Assembly: GCF_900185615.1 (NCBI RefSeq)
Contig: NZ_FYAK01000001.1
Location: forward strand, 281,701-345,700
Length of the DNA stretch: 64,000 nucleotides
Direction: 5' to 3'
Source: Photobacterium malacitanum
GTDB taxonomy: Bacteria > Pseudomonadota > Gammaproteobacteria > Enterobacterales > Vibrionaceae
In this document: positions 27,369 to 36,519 of the stretch, piece by piece
Layout: each line of letters starts with the position of its first letter
Position numbering within the stretch: position 1 is the stretch's first letter
Notes under the pieces: model-generated
Database searches by the model: none
What the model was told of the DNA's origin: nothing
The model's input: the letters and a program-made list of their open reading frames with translations, nothing else
Program-made: the position numbers and the translations under genes

Positions 27369-27959
27369 TCACGCTTTATATTCACGCGTGGCGACCATGT
27401 AATCAAACGCAGATTCTGTTTCGCTAAAACGTAAGTTCATCAGTTTACCGGTGGCATCATCAATGAAAACCAACAAACAACATTTGTCACTGCGGCCTTC
27501 AAACCAATCATGATGTGAGCCATCTATCTGAATTAACTCACCATAACAATCACGTCGATGACGTGGTTGATAAACACGAGGCTTACGTTTGAAATGTGGC
27601 ACCCAAAGTCCATCAGCGATCATCCATTGGCGTAAGGTTTCTAATCCAATTTTAATACCGTGACGTTCAATCAATTTTTCACGTGCCAATGTGGGTCCAA
27701 AGTCTGAATAATATTCGTGGATCAGGTTTAAACATTGATGGCGTATATCAGCATTAATCTTGTTGCCTGGCGATTGTCCACGACGTTGATGCACTAAACC
27801 AACAGCACCAAGATCTCGATAGCGTGTTATTAATCGTTGAACCTGACGAACACTGACATTAAGAAGCTGAGCAGCATCTTTGCGTCTGATCCGTTTTTCG
27901 CAAACATCACGAATTGTACCTAAACGAAATATCTCTTTGTCATTCATGGTCACCAACAT
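27369..27959 (-). pseudogene. Truncated ISNCY-type transposase
   Basis: A 196-residue N-terminal fragment of a DDE transposase that is normally about 400 aa or more. It has an N-terminal helix-turn-helix region (RRKDAAQLLNVSVRQVQRLI), a linker YRDLGAVGLVHQRRGQSP, and the start of the catalytic domain with QIDGSHHDWFEGR (first Asp), LLVFIDDATGKLMNLRF (second Asp) and ESAFDYMVATREY. The frame then ends; the rest of the catalytic core, including the last acidic residue, is absent. The family assignment is from remembered motifs. The truncation should make it inactive. Confidence 0.82.
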
Positions 27960-28050
27960 ATTTTGTTTAACTCATATTGATCAGCAGATACTGATCACTA
28001 TAGAAAAACAGGACATTTTAGCTTTGCAGAAAAGAGACACTTTACCTTGG
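27369..28050 (-). mobile_element. Remnant of an ISNCY-family insertion sequence
   Basis: Contains the truncated transposase and its 5' flank. In that flank are an inverted repeat TGATCAG-CAGATA-CTGATCA (27978-27997) and two similar direct motifs, GACATTTTAGCTTTGC (28012-28027) and GACACTTTACCTTGG (28036-28050), 24 bases apart. These could be transposase-binding sites at the surviving end. The other end is missing. The outer boundaries are estimates. Confidence 0.6.
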
Positions 28051-28365
28051 GAGCTACACCTTAAGTGCGCATTATGTATATTATGTTAAATAGAGTGTTG
28101 AATTACGAGATACATGGATCATCTTATCTAAATTGATAGCTTTGTTACCCACCCTTTAGCTACAGGACTGTTGCTAACTATGCTATTTAACAGTATTGGC
28201 TATTTACCATAAAATAGGTAATTTACATCTAATTTAAATACTGCCGCACATTTCATTTTGCTTGGTACTTAAATTAGCTGTAAATTACTAATAGCTCAAA
28301 GCAGCCTTTAACGGCAGCTTTGATTATCTTCCTATATGATATATTCGACGCAATGCAGGAAATAT
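28051..28365. other. Intergenic stretch downstream of the kinase gene
   Basis: 315 bases without a convincing gene. One compound hairpin, CAAAGC-A-GCC / GGC-A-GCTTTG (28297-28322), lies 44 bases after the kinase stop. It has no T-run on either side, so it may be a weak terminator or a protein site. Confidence 0.4.
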
Positions 28366-30450
28366 TTACTGAGTTATTGATTGGTTTTGGTACTTAATGA
28401 GCATTTTATCTAATTCCTCAGGCCGTATTGGTTTGGCTAAAAAACCATTCATTCCAGCTTGTTGATACATAAATTGATCATTTTGCATGGCATTTGCGGT
28501 TAATGCCACGATTGGTGTGTCAATATTGAGCTTTCTGATGTATTTAGTTGCTTCTAAACCATCTAAAACTGGCATTGATATGTCCATTAGCACTAAATCA
28601 AACAACTTGTGACACTGTAACAGTTTAGATATTGCCTCTTCACCGTGATTAGTTATAGTAACTTTGTGTCCTCGTCGTTCTAACATTAGCTTAGCAACAA
28701 GCTGGTTTGTTGGGCTATCTTCTGCAAGTAATATGTTCAGCGGCTGAGTTGATTTAGTCGGCATTATTTCTATTAACTGCTCTTTTTTAATTATTGCAGG
28801 AAGAATTGGAATTCTTATCGTAAAGCAACTGCCTACGCCAAGCTCACTCTTAATTGAAATGCTGCCTTTCATTTTCTTAATCAGTAGTTGGCTGATTGTT
28901 AGACCTAAACCGGTACCACCATACTTACGTGTAATACTACCATCAGCTTGATGAAATGGATTAAAGAGACTATTTAGAGCATCATCTGCAATACCAATTC
29001 CAGTATCAAACACTGATACTTCAATATCATTATCTACTTTAGTTGCTACAATTTTAACTGAGCCAATATTTGTAAACTTAATCGCATTACCAATAAGGTT
29101 AAACATGATCTGAATGATGCGATTTTTATCAGCATAAATATACTCAGGAATTGACTCATCAATATCACATTCTAAAAGTATATCTTTTTTATTGGCTTCT
29201 GGTTGTAGCTGGTTTTTGACCAAAGTAATACTATCGGAGAAATTTATATTACTGTTAAATAACTCAAAACTACCAGATTCAATACGTGACAAGTCAAGAA
29301 TGTCATTGATAATAGTCAGTAATAAATGAGCCGATTGCTCCATTTGCCCTAGCCATTGCTGCTGCTCATCTTCTAAACCTGACGATGATAATAGATCCAT
29401 CAAGCCAAGTACGGCATTCAATGGTGTCCGTATCTCATGACTCATCATTGCGATAAATTGTGATTTAGCTTTGTTGGCGGATTCAGCTTGTTGGCGGGCT
29501 TGTTGTAAATCAAATAACCTTTTTTTCCTAATGCTGATATTTTTGGCTGTGCCACGATAACCCAGTAATAACCCTCGCTTATTATAATAAGGCGTACCAC
29601 TAAAACTTAACCATTGATCTTTTCCATCAATGACTAATTGCCATTCAAGATCTTCAAACGATTGATTTTTTTGTAATTGCTCACGGAATTGCTGTTTAAA
29701 ATTGTCATGGCCATCAAAGATATCCATGATATTATCTTTATCTATTAAGTGGTTAGCTATATGTGATGCTGATATATAGCTAAAATTATAATCAGTATCT
29801 ATTTCCCAGAACCAATCACCAACAGTACGTGCAAAATCTTTAAAGCGTTGTTGGCTATGTGTGAGCTCTTGCGTGCGCGCGGTAACTAATGATTGTAGCC
29901 GCTCGCGATAATCAATATCGATAATCGCTCGTTCAAGTAATGGCCTGAACCGATTTAAAACTCGACGGCAACTGGAAGTAAAATGACCTTTCTCAGTACT
30001 CATCAGGATGATCATGGCATCCCCTGAACTTATTTTGACTCCAGTGATTAAGCTAGAACTACAAATCGTTAATAATTCGGGGCTTTTATTTTTAAATTCA
30101 TCAACGTCTTTAGGTGAATATAAAGCGATACATTCACCATTAATACAGCGATTAAAAGTATTTCCCACTTGCCAATAATCGAAATCTAAATTGGTAGCAG
30201 TACTCATTAACACATGCAGATCTGATGCTTCGTCATCACGAGTTAAAACAATCGCATTATCAAACGCAATGAATTTTCTTAGCACAGCTAATAAACTATT
30301 AAACACCTGCCGTTTATTATTTGCACCCGCCATAGCTGAAACGCCTTCAAGAATGGCGGCATTTTCTATTCGTAGTTGATTCTCTCTTTCTTGACTACGT
30401 TGAAGATCTAATAACGTTTCCTGTAGTTTTTCTGAATCAAAACCAATCAT
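28366..30450 (-). CDS. Hybrid sensor histidine kinase, NahK/VpsS-like partner of NosP
   Basis: A 694-aa soluble hybrid kinase with no membrane helix. In order it has an N-terminal helix, a GAF-like sensor (about 40-185), a coiled segment, a PAS domain (about 205-315), HisKA with phospho-accepting His338 (SHEIRTPLNAVLG), HATPase_c (NLIGNAIKFTN, DTGIGIAD, GGTGLGLTIS) and a C-terminal receiver with Asp623 (LMDISMP). It starts 5 bases after the stop of the FIST gene. In Pseudomonas, Vibrio and Shewanella, NosP proteins sit next to such kinases and inhibit them when nitric oxide binds. Output through a phosphotransfer protein encoded elsewhere is expected because none is seen here. Confidence 0.88.
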   Translation of the reverse strand: MIGFDSEKLQETLLDLQRSQERENQLRIENAAILEGVSAMAGANNKRQVFNSLLAVLRKFIAFDNAIVLTRDDEASDLHVLMSTATNLDFDYWQVGNTFNRCINGECIALYSPKDVDEFKNKSPELLTICSSSLITGVKISSGDAMIILMSTEKGHFTSSCRRVLNRFRPLLERAIIDIDYRERLQSLVTARTQELTHSQQRFKDFARTVGDWFWEIDTDYNFSYISASHIANHLIDKDNIMDIFDGHDNFKQQFREQLQKNQSFEDLEWQLVIDGKDQWLSFSGTPYYNKRGLLLGYRGTAKNISIRKKRLFDLQQARQQAESANKAKSQFIAMMSHEIRTPLNAVLGLMDLLSSSGLEDEQQQWLGQMEQSAHLLLTIINDILDLSRIESGSFELFNSNINFSDSITLVKNQLQPEANKKDILLECDIDESIPEYIYADKNRIIQIMFNLIGNAIKFTNIGSVKIVATKVDNDIEVSVFDTGIGIADDALNSLFNPFHQADGSITRKYGGTGLGLTISQLLIKKMKGSISIKSELGVGSCFTIRIPILPAIIKKEQLIEIMPTKSTQPLNILLAEDSPTNQLVAKLMLERRGHKVTITNHGEEAISKLLQCHKLFDLVLMDISMPVLDGLEATKYIRKLNIDTPIVALTANAMQNDQFMYQQAGMNGFLAKPIRPEELDKMLIKYQNQSITQ

Positions 30451-30455
30451 AATTA

Positions 30456-31625
30456 TTAGTCCCTATGAAAAACAACAGCTGAAATCATTAAATTACCATG
30501 TGCATTCTCACCGGTTACAAACTGCCCTTGTTCACCAAATGTGAATGGGCAAACAAAGGATTTATCATGCATAGCTATTTTCATAAATAATGCAACTTCT
30601 TCCATTCGGTGTTGAACTTTAAGCATACAACCAGCGCAATAAATCGCGAGGCCACCGATTGGATTTAATTTAATTCCATTTGTTGCCGTCACAACGCGTC
30701 CAGCTCGAGTGATCAATCGTTCATCTGTACCAGTCATAAAGTATAAACGCTCACCTTCAATAATTGAGGCAAACATTTTTAAACCATTAGTTTTTGTCAC
30801 CATCAAGGGATGAGCTAATTTAAAATAAGGTAAATCATGAATCTCACCAACCAAACGGCCCAGAGGATTTAAACTACTTTCATTAATAATACTGCTATTT
30901 GCTTCAAAATTTTGTTGAATCCATTGTTGATAAATATCTGCAGCTGGTTGATGATCTAATTCAATCAACTCACGACCTTGCACTTTTGTGGCTATTGCTG
31001 AATAAGTGGTTGCTGCATAACCTGAGTGAAAAGAAAAACTTACTTCACAATTCGGATAGAAAACAGCGATTCCTATACCCTGCTGTGTTTGTTGTTCATG
31101 GTTGAAAATTCGCCAATTACCTTGAACGTGATCGTCAGCCGCACTGCCTCCAATGATCGCAATGTTTGTTCCAACAACGTCTTCTATTCCTCTAATGACT
31201 TCTTCTTCACAGCCCGGTGTTGCATGCAGTAAAATTAATGTTGGTGATTCACCAAGGCGGCCACTATTGTTAATTGCTTTAAGTATTGCTTGGCGGGCAA
31301 TGTCAAAAGTAGAACCATTAGAAGAAACAATTGATGTCCCGTAAGCGCCGACAATATCATTTATCGCCCAGAGAGCGATACCTTGTCCATTTATATAACC
31401 GTTTTCGGTCATGAATCCCTGACAAGATGAACATGCTAGAAAAGGAGTATTTGGGTAATATTTAGTTAATGTTAACTGTAATACGTCGTAATCGTAATCT
31501 TCTGAAAAATACAACAAAAGTAATGATGGAGGCGCTATCTTCTCATCCAACTTGTTAATCGCATCAACAATTGCATCATAAGAATCATTTAACACTGAAA
31601 AGCTTGTTGCAATATCCATAGCCAT
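30456..31625 (-). CDS. nosP: FIST-domain protein, NosP-type nitric oxide sensor
   Basis: A 389-aa soluble protein with the FIST N-terminal domain (ACSSCQGFMTENGYINGQG, TLILLHATPGCEEEVI, IIGGSAADD) and FIST C-terminal domain (LGRLVGEIHDLPYF, NPIGGLAIYCAGC, FTFGEQGQF). In several bacteria FIST proteins beside a hybrid kinase are the haem-binding NO sensor NosP, controlling biofilm formation. The coupling to the downstream kinase (5-base spacing) is why I favour NosP. The haem ligand cannot be assigned from sequence reading alone. Two possible starts, ATG 31625 and ATG 31619, differ by two residues. Confidence 0.82.
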   Translation of the reverse strand: MAMDIATSFSVLNDSYDAIVDAINKLDEKIAPPSLLLLYFSEDYDYDVLQLTLTKYYPNTPFLACSSCQGFMTENGYINGQGIALWAINDIVGAYGTSIVSSNGSTFDIARQAILKAINNSGRLGESPTLILLHATPGCEEEVIRGIEDVVGTNIAIIGGSAADDHVQGNWRIFNHEQQTQQGIGIAVFYPNCEVSFSFHSGYAATTYSAIATKVQGRELIELDHQPAADIYQQWIQQNFEANSSIINESSLNPLGRLVGEIHDLPYFKLAHPLMVTKTNGLKMFASIIEGERLYFMTGTDERLITRAGRVVTATNGIKLNPIGGLAIYCAGCMLKVQHRMEEVALFMKIAMHDKSFVCPFTFGEQGQFVTGENAHGNLMISAVVFHRD

Positions 31626-31769
31626 ATCTTTTTAATTTTTCCTTATAATAATCATTTTTGTTAATATGATCAGTAAGCAAATCATTTTTAATTATTATTT
31701 TTTATCTTATTATTAGGAATTAACCTGTTATCTCCTATCATAGTACACATAATCGACTCAAGGAGTGTT

Positions 31770-32507
31770 ATGTCACATTCAATTGTTCAAAATGTTATAT
31801 TAGTTACAGGTGGTGCAAAAGGTATAGGCAAAGGTATTTGTCAGTATTTATCAAAAAAAAATAACATTGTTATTGCTATCGATATTGATATTGATGCTGG
31901 TCATCAACTGGTTGCAGATAATCCTAAAATACGGTTTTGGCCAGCAGATGTCACTAATAGAAAAGATATAACAGCAATTGTTAATGAGATAACGTTACAA
32001 TTTGGACGGCTTGATGGGCTAATTAATAATGCTGCGATAGCCAACCCTTATAATACGCCATTAGATTCTTTATCATTAGATGAGTGGCAACGCATTATAG
32101 ATATAAACTTAACTGCTCCTTTAATGATCACCCAGCAATGTTTACCATTGCTAAAAATTTCAAAAGGTAATGTTGTAAATATATCATCAACGCGGGCATT
32201 ACAATCTGAAGCAAATACAGAAGCTTACAGTGCCACTAAGGGTGGGATTGTCTCTTTAACTCACGCGTTAGCTGTCAGCTTAGGTCCTGAAATTAAAGTC
32301 AATTGTATTTCACCAGGATGGATAAACTCATCAAATGAGATTCTAAATAGCACAGATCACCAGCAACATCTTGTTGGTCGTGTCGGTCATACTGATGATA
32401 TTGCAGAAATGGTCGAATTTTTAATTTGTAATCAATCTGGATTTATTACGGGACAAAATTTTGTTATTGATGGTGGGATGACAAAAAAAATGATTTATAC
32501 AGAGTAA
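31770..32507 (+). CDS. Short-chain dehydrogenase/reductase
   Basis: A 245-aa Rossmann-fold oxidoreductase. The cofactor motif is TGGAKGIGKG (about 13-22), followed by PADVT, the NNAA motif, the catalytic Ser in VNISSTRAL and the YSATKGG Tyr/Lys pair, then SPGWI and a C-terminal FVIDGGMT. An acidic IDIDID after the second strand suggests NAD(H) preference. The substrate is unknown. AAGGAG precedes the ATG. It is divergent from nosP and convergent with the YtkA-like gene. Confidence 0.88.
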   Translation: MSHSIVQNVILVTGGAKGIGKGICQYLSKKNNIVIAIDIDIDAGHQLVADNPKIRFWPADVTNRKDITAIVNEITLQFGRLDGLINNAAIANPYNTPLDSLSLDEWQRIIDINLTAPLMITQQCLPLLKISKGNVVNISSTRALQSEANTEAYSATKGGIVSLTHALAVSLGPEIKVNCISPGWINSSNEILNSTDHQQHLVGRVGHTDDIAEMVEFLICNQSGFITGQNFVIDGGMTKKMIYTE

Positions 32508-32562
32508 ATATTCACTTTAGAAATTTACTCTGTAGTTAATATTCGGCGCAGGGAATTGCGCC
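32499..32562. terminator. Two hairpins between convergent genes
   Basis: A perfect 11-bp inverted repeat ACAGAGTAAAT / ATTTACTCTGT (32499-32533) includes the dehydrogenase stop codon. A second hairpin GGCGCA / TGCGCC (32545-32562) follows. Neither has a strong T-run, but placement at a convergent junction suggests transcription termination. Confidence 0.55.
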
Positions 32563-32569
32563 ATATACC

Positions 32570-33013
32570 TTATTTGGTCACTGTGAACTCTGAAGTGTAA
32601 ATAGTGTTATTAATTTTAATATCAATCGCCCAAGTCATTTTATCTGTAGTACATTGAGGCACTGTAAATTCACCTAGCCACCCTTCTTTTTGTTGTTTAA
32701 ATATAACCGGTAATATACCCATATTCATACTAACGCCATTAACTGTTGCGCTTGGATTTACAGCAATATTACTTATATGCAATTTGAGTGGTATATTTGC
32801 TTTAGGATCAAGCGGTAATAACGAAACTGTTACTGGTTTATTATCAATCGTAAATATACAGTTTCCCGTGTTTAAACTACATACATTAGCTTGAACTTTT
32901 GTTACAGCTGGCTTTTGGTAAGTTACCGTTCTCCAGATAAATGCAGTAATTAAAACGGTCATTAAAACAATAATTTGAATTAATCGTCCTCGGGTTAATT
33001 TTTGTGCAGCCAT
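32570..33013 (-). CDS. Membrane-anchored YtkA-like periplasmic protein
   Basis: A 147-aa protein with one N-terminal membrane helix (about 9-27) and a periplasmic beta domain. The pattern ATVNGVSMNMGILP followed by WLGEFTVPQC and TWAIDIKI resembles the YtkA/FixH-type Ig-like fold, whose methionine-rich turn sometimes binds copper. Three cysteines (VCSLNTGNC, PQC) are periplasmic. It is divergent from ccoI, 131 bases away, which suggests a link to copper handling or cbb3 oxidase assembly. It is not a clear FixH. The function is inferred only from fold pattern and position. Confidence 0.7.
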   Translation of the reverse strand: MAAQKLTRGRLIQIIVLMTVLITAFIWRTVTYQKPAVTKVQANVCSLNTGNCIFTIDNKPVTVSLLPLDPKANIPLKLHISNIAVNPSATVNGVSMNMGILPVIFKQQKEGWLGEFTVPQCTTDKMTWAIDIKINNTIYTSEFTVTK

Positions 33014-33144
33014 TTTTTCTTTATTCCTTTATTACTGTTATTTGTCTATGCGATAACTAAAAGCGTCATGTTTGATATTAAGTGCTAACCTTAATAAGGA
33101 GTTAATACTTTTTCCTATATTAATACATAGGTATATAGCAAGGA

Positions 33145-35562
33145 ATGACTTCAAATAGTATAACACCACCAGTGCTTCAACGTTGTTATCATTGCGATGA
33201 ACCAATCACTTCAGGGCTTCAGTTCAAGCTTGAAATCTTAGGCGAACAAAGAAACCTGTGTTGTGCCGGTTGCGAAGCTGTGGCAAAGATAATTGTTGAG
33301 AATGATTTAACTGATTATTATCAACATCGAACTCAAGCGGCAAAAAAATCTGACATTGTCCCTTTAAGCCTCCAAACATTACAGCTGTATGATCATCAAG
33401 ATATTCAAGCTGATTTTGTTAGTGAGAATGAACAGCACTATAAAGAAATATCACTCTCAATAGATGGTGTTTCATGCGCCGCATGTGCGTGGCTAATTGA
33501 AAAACAAGTAAAGAAACACACTGGTGTTATCACTATTGAGGTTAACATTACTACTCAACGAGCTTTATTAGTATGGAATGACTCAAGCGTAAAATTAAGT
33601 TCTTTATTGATGGTCATTCATCAATTAGGTTATAAAGCAGCACCCTTTGAGCCGGATAAGCAAGAGCAACATTATCAGTATACCATGCGTCATTATCTTT
33701 ATAAGTTAGGGGTTGCCGGTATTGCGACAATGCAAGTTATGATGTTTGCTGTTGCATTATATTTTGATGTGCTTGATGATCCTAACAATAACTTTGGCCA
33801 TTATTTACGTTGGGTTAGCCTCTTGGTCGCTACTCCAGTTTTGTTGTATTCAGCACTGCCTTTCTATCGTAATGCTTGGCGGAATATTAAAGCCCTAACA
33901 TTAGGTATGGATGTTCCTGTGTCTATTGCCTTACTTTTTGCCTATGGTGCAAGTTTATATGCAACAATAACAAAGCAAGGTGAAGTATATTTCGAATCTA
34001 TTTCTATGTTTACATTTTTCCTTTTGCTAGGTCGATTTTTAGAAATGCGAGCAAGGCGCCATGCTGCTGCCATGAGTGCGAATTTACTTAAATTGATTCC
34101 AGCAATGGCAACGTTGGTATCAGGCAAACAAGTCGCAGCTAAAACACTAAAAATAAGTGACGTTGTCACTGTTTTCCCTGGTGAGTATTTACCAGCTGAT
34201 GGCATCATTGTTCAAGGCTCAACAACCATTGACGAGTCAATGCTAACCGGTGAATCTGTCGCTGTGAAACGAACCATTAATGACACTGTCTTTGCAGGTA
34301 CAATAAATGGCGATAACAATATTAACGTAAAAGTCATCCATAATCGTAAAGACGCTCTAATTTCCAATATTGTTCGTCTTCAAGATCATGCCTTATATTC
34401 AAAACCACAAATAGCGTTAGTTGCTGATAATGTAGCTCGTTATTTTGTTGGTGCTATTTTAGTGATTGCTATATCGACATGGTTTTATTGGAATACCAAT
34501 CAACCTCAAGATGCATTATGGATAACACTGGCGGTATTAGTTGCTACTTGTCCTTGCGCATTATCATTGGCGACACCTACTGCAATTACGTGTTCAACAT
34601 CAATGTTAGGAAAGCGTGGATTATTGGTTCGTCGTAGCCATGTGCTAGAAACTTTATGTAAAGTAAATCATGTTATTTTAGATAAAACAGGCACGCTTAC
34701 CAAAGGTAATGTTGAGCTTGTCGCCACTAAAAATTTCAGCAAATATTCAACGGCGGATATTTTATTATATGCTGCCGAACTAGAACGCTATTCTAATCAT
34801 CCAATTGCAACGATGTTTCGGCCTTATCAATCTAAAAAGGCATTGTTTGATAAAGTCGAAAATATTATTGGTCAGGGTTTAATTGGTACGATAGAACAAC
34901 AATATTGGCGAATTGGTAAGTATGAATTTGTTACTCATGGTCAATCACCTCTTTCTGATTCGCAGCTCTCTACAAACATTGAAGATTATTCAATCTGGCT
35001 CTCTTGTAATAAGAATATTATTGCCGCTTTTAAAATTGAAGATCCTTTACGTGATGATAGCCAACAGTTAGTGGATGCATTTAAGCAACAAGGTATGAAA
35101 GTCACAATGTTAACAGGTGATTGTTCTATTAATGCTAAACGAGTAGCACAGCAATTAAATATTGCGCATTTTCACGTCAATATGACACCAGAAAATAAGT
35201 TAGATTACTTACAAAAAATACCACCAAATGATGTGTCATTAATGATTGGTGATGGCGTAAATGATGCGCCAATATTGGCCGGTGCCCACCTTTCTATAGC
35301 GTTAAGTAGTGGAACCGATATTGCTAAGTCATCAGCTGATATAGTGTTATTAGGTGACCAACTACAGCCAATTCTTACAGCTCGACAATTAGCATTGCGT
35401 ACTCGAAATATCATTCATCAAAATTTAGTGTGGGCATTAAGCTATAATTTAATCATTCTACCCTTAGCCGTTGCTGGTCTTGTTGCCCCCTATATAGCCG
35501 TCATAGGTATGTCAACGAGCTCAATTATTGTTGTATCAAATTCTTTAAGGTTATTAAGATAA
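33145..35562 (+). CDS. ccoI: Copper-exporting P1B-type ATPase for cbb3 oxidase assembly
   Basis: Exports copper to the periplasm for insertion in cbb3-type oxidase. The 805 aa contain an N-terminal CcoI/FixI-type cysteine region (RCYHCDEPIT, NLCCAGCEAV), an HMA domain with CAAC, eight predicted membrane helices with the transport motif Cys469-Pro-Cys471, phospho-acceptor Asp513 in DKTGT, SNHPIA and GDGVNDAP. The N-terminal cysteine region is characteristic of CcoI rather than CopA. AAGGA abuts the ATG, an unusually short spacing. ccoS begins at the base after the stop. The oxidase genes are not adjacent. Confidence 0.95.
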   Translation: MTSNSITPPVLQRCYHCDEPITSGLQFKLEILGEQRNLCCAGCEAVAKIIVENDLTDYYQHRTQAAKKSDIVPLSLQTLQLYDHQDIQADFVSENEQHYKEISLSIDGVSCAACAWLIEKQVKKHTGVITIEVNITTQRALLVWNDSSVKLSSLLMVIHQLGYKAAPFEPDKQEQHYQYTMRHYLYKLGVAGIATMQVMMFAVALYFDVLDDPNNNFGHYLRWVSLLVATPVLLYSALPFYRNAWRNIKALTLGMDVPVSIALLFAYGASLYATITKQGEVYFESISMFTFFLLLGRFLEMRARRHAAAMSANLLKLIPAMATLVSGKQVAAKTLKISDVVTVFPGEYLPADGIIVQGSTTIDESMLTGESVAVKRTINDTVFAGTINGDNNINVKVIHNRKDALISNIVRLQDHALYSKPQIALVADNVARYFVGAILVIAISTWFYWNTNQPQDALWITLAVLVATCPCALSLATPTAITCSTSMLGKRGLLVRRSHVLETLCKVNHVILDKTGTLTKGNVELVATKNFSKYSTADILLYAAELERYSNHPIATMFRPYQSKKALFDKVENIIGQGLIGTIEQQYWRIGKYEFVTHGQSPLSDSQLSTNIEDYSIWLSCNKNIIAAFKIEDPLRDDSQQLVDAFKQQGMKVTMLTGDCSINAKRVAQQLNIAHFHVNMTPENKLDYLQKIPPNDVSLMIGDGVNDAPILAGAHLSIALSSGTDIAKSSADIVLLGDQLQPILTARQLALRTRNIIHQNLVWALSYNLIILPLAVAGLVAPYIAVIGMSTSSIIVVSNSLRLLR

Positions 35563-35781
35563 ATGGCAATTCTTTACATATTAATACCTATTGCACTGTT
35601 TTTTGTTAGTCTCGCGATCGCTGTGTTTTTGTGGGCGGTAAAAACCAACCAATTTGAAGATTTAGAACGACGAGGCCATGATATTTTGTTTGATGACGAT
35701 ATAAAAGATCCCAATAACGTATCTCAACAACCACATACAAACCCAATCAAATCATCAAACGGTGAGCATGATAGAACTTAA
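35563..35781 (+). CDS. ccoS: cbb3-type oxidase assembly protein CcoS
   Basis: A 72-aa single-pass membrane protein needed for cofactor maturation of cbb3 oxidase. It has the family pattern: an N-terminal helix (about 3-26) ending FLWAVKTNQFEDLERRG, then an acidic patch GHDILFDDD. The C-terminal tail is longer and polar, as in many vibrios. The start directly abuts the ccoI stop. Confidence 0.95.
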   Translation: MAILYILIPIALFFVSLAIAVFLWAVKTNQFEDLERRGHDILFDDDIKDPNNVSQQPHTNPIKSSNGEHDRT

Positions 35782-36442
35782 CTTTATGACAGCATTAATC
35801 ATTGGTTTAACCGGAGCTGGCCATTGTATTAGTATGTGTGGTGGAATAGCTGCAGCTGTGACGATGGGAATGCCAAATAAACCGCAACAACAATGGGTGT
35901 ATTTGTTAGGTTATAATTTAGGCAGAATAAGTGCCTATATGGTAGCAGGTCTGATTGTTAGCCAAGCTGTTGTTGAGGTTGCAGAGCTTGCTGGTACAAG
36001 CATCGCATTGATTTCATTGCGAATTGTGGCTTCTATTATGATGGTAATATTAGGGTTATACATTGGTAATTGGTGGTCAGGTTTAATTTATATCGAGCGT
36101 ATTGGTCATTTTCTATGGCGTTATATAGCCCCTATTAGTCAGCTTTTTTTACCATTAACATCACCTTTAAAAGCAATTCCCTTTGGTTTTTTATGGGGAT
36201 GGTTACCCTGTGGTTTAGTTTATTCTACATTAACATGGGCAGCGGTTTCCGGTAGTGCAACAGATGGTATGGTAATTATGTTCGCTTTTGGATTAGGTAC
36301 ATTACCCGCAATGTTAGCTGTAGGCGCTATAGCAGATAAACTAAAGTCACTGCTAAAAAACAGCTATTTTAAACGGGCAAATGCGTTATTCATTATCATT
36401 TATGGTATGCATACTGGTTACATTGCAATCAATCAAATATAG
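35768..36442 (+). CDS. TauE/SafE-like membrane protein of the cco cluster
   Basis: A polytopic membrane protein of 224 aa with about six helices, of the DsbD/TauE-SafE-related family usually found just after ccoS. The N-terminal helix carries GLTGAGHCISMCGGIAAA and a mirrored motif FLWGWLPCGLVYSTL lies in the fourth helix. The paired cysteine-proline features suggest metal or redox transport, presumably copper for oxidase assembly. The frame can start at GTG 35762 or ATG 35768; the ATG is preferred. It overlaps ccoS by 14 bases. Confidence 0.88.
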   Translation: MIELNFMTALIIGLTGAGHCISMCGGIAAAVTMGMPNKPQQQWVYLLGYNLGRISAYMVAGLIVSQAVVEVAELAGTSIALISLRIVASIMMVILGLYIGNWWSGLIYIERIGHFLWRYIAPISQLFLPLTSPLKAIPFGFLWGWLPCGLVYSTLTWAAVSGSATDGMVIMFAFGLGTLPAMLAVGAIADKLKSLLKNSYFKRANALFIIIYGMHTGYIAINQI

Positions 36443-36488
36443 TAAGGTTTTTAATACTCGTAATATTGCTTCATAATATGTTAAAATA

Positions 36489-36502
36489 TTGACCTACATC
36501 AA
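36489..36502. promoter_or_regulatory. FNR box upstream of fnr
   Basis: TTGACCTACATCAA matches the FNR consensus TTGAT-N4-ATCAA at 9 of 10 positions and ends 17 bases before the fnr start codon. This position would allow negative autoregulation, as known for E. coli fnr. Confidence 0.75.
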
Positions 36503-36519
36503 ATTGGTTAGATAGGCAT

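Noticed and set aside
28297-28322. Hairpin after the kinase as a rho-independent terminator
   Set aside because: The stem is good but there is no T-run on either strand.
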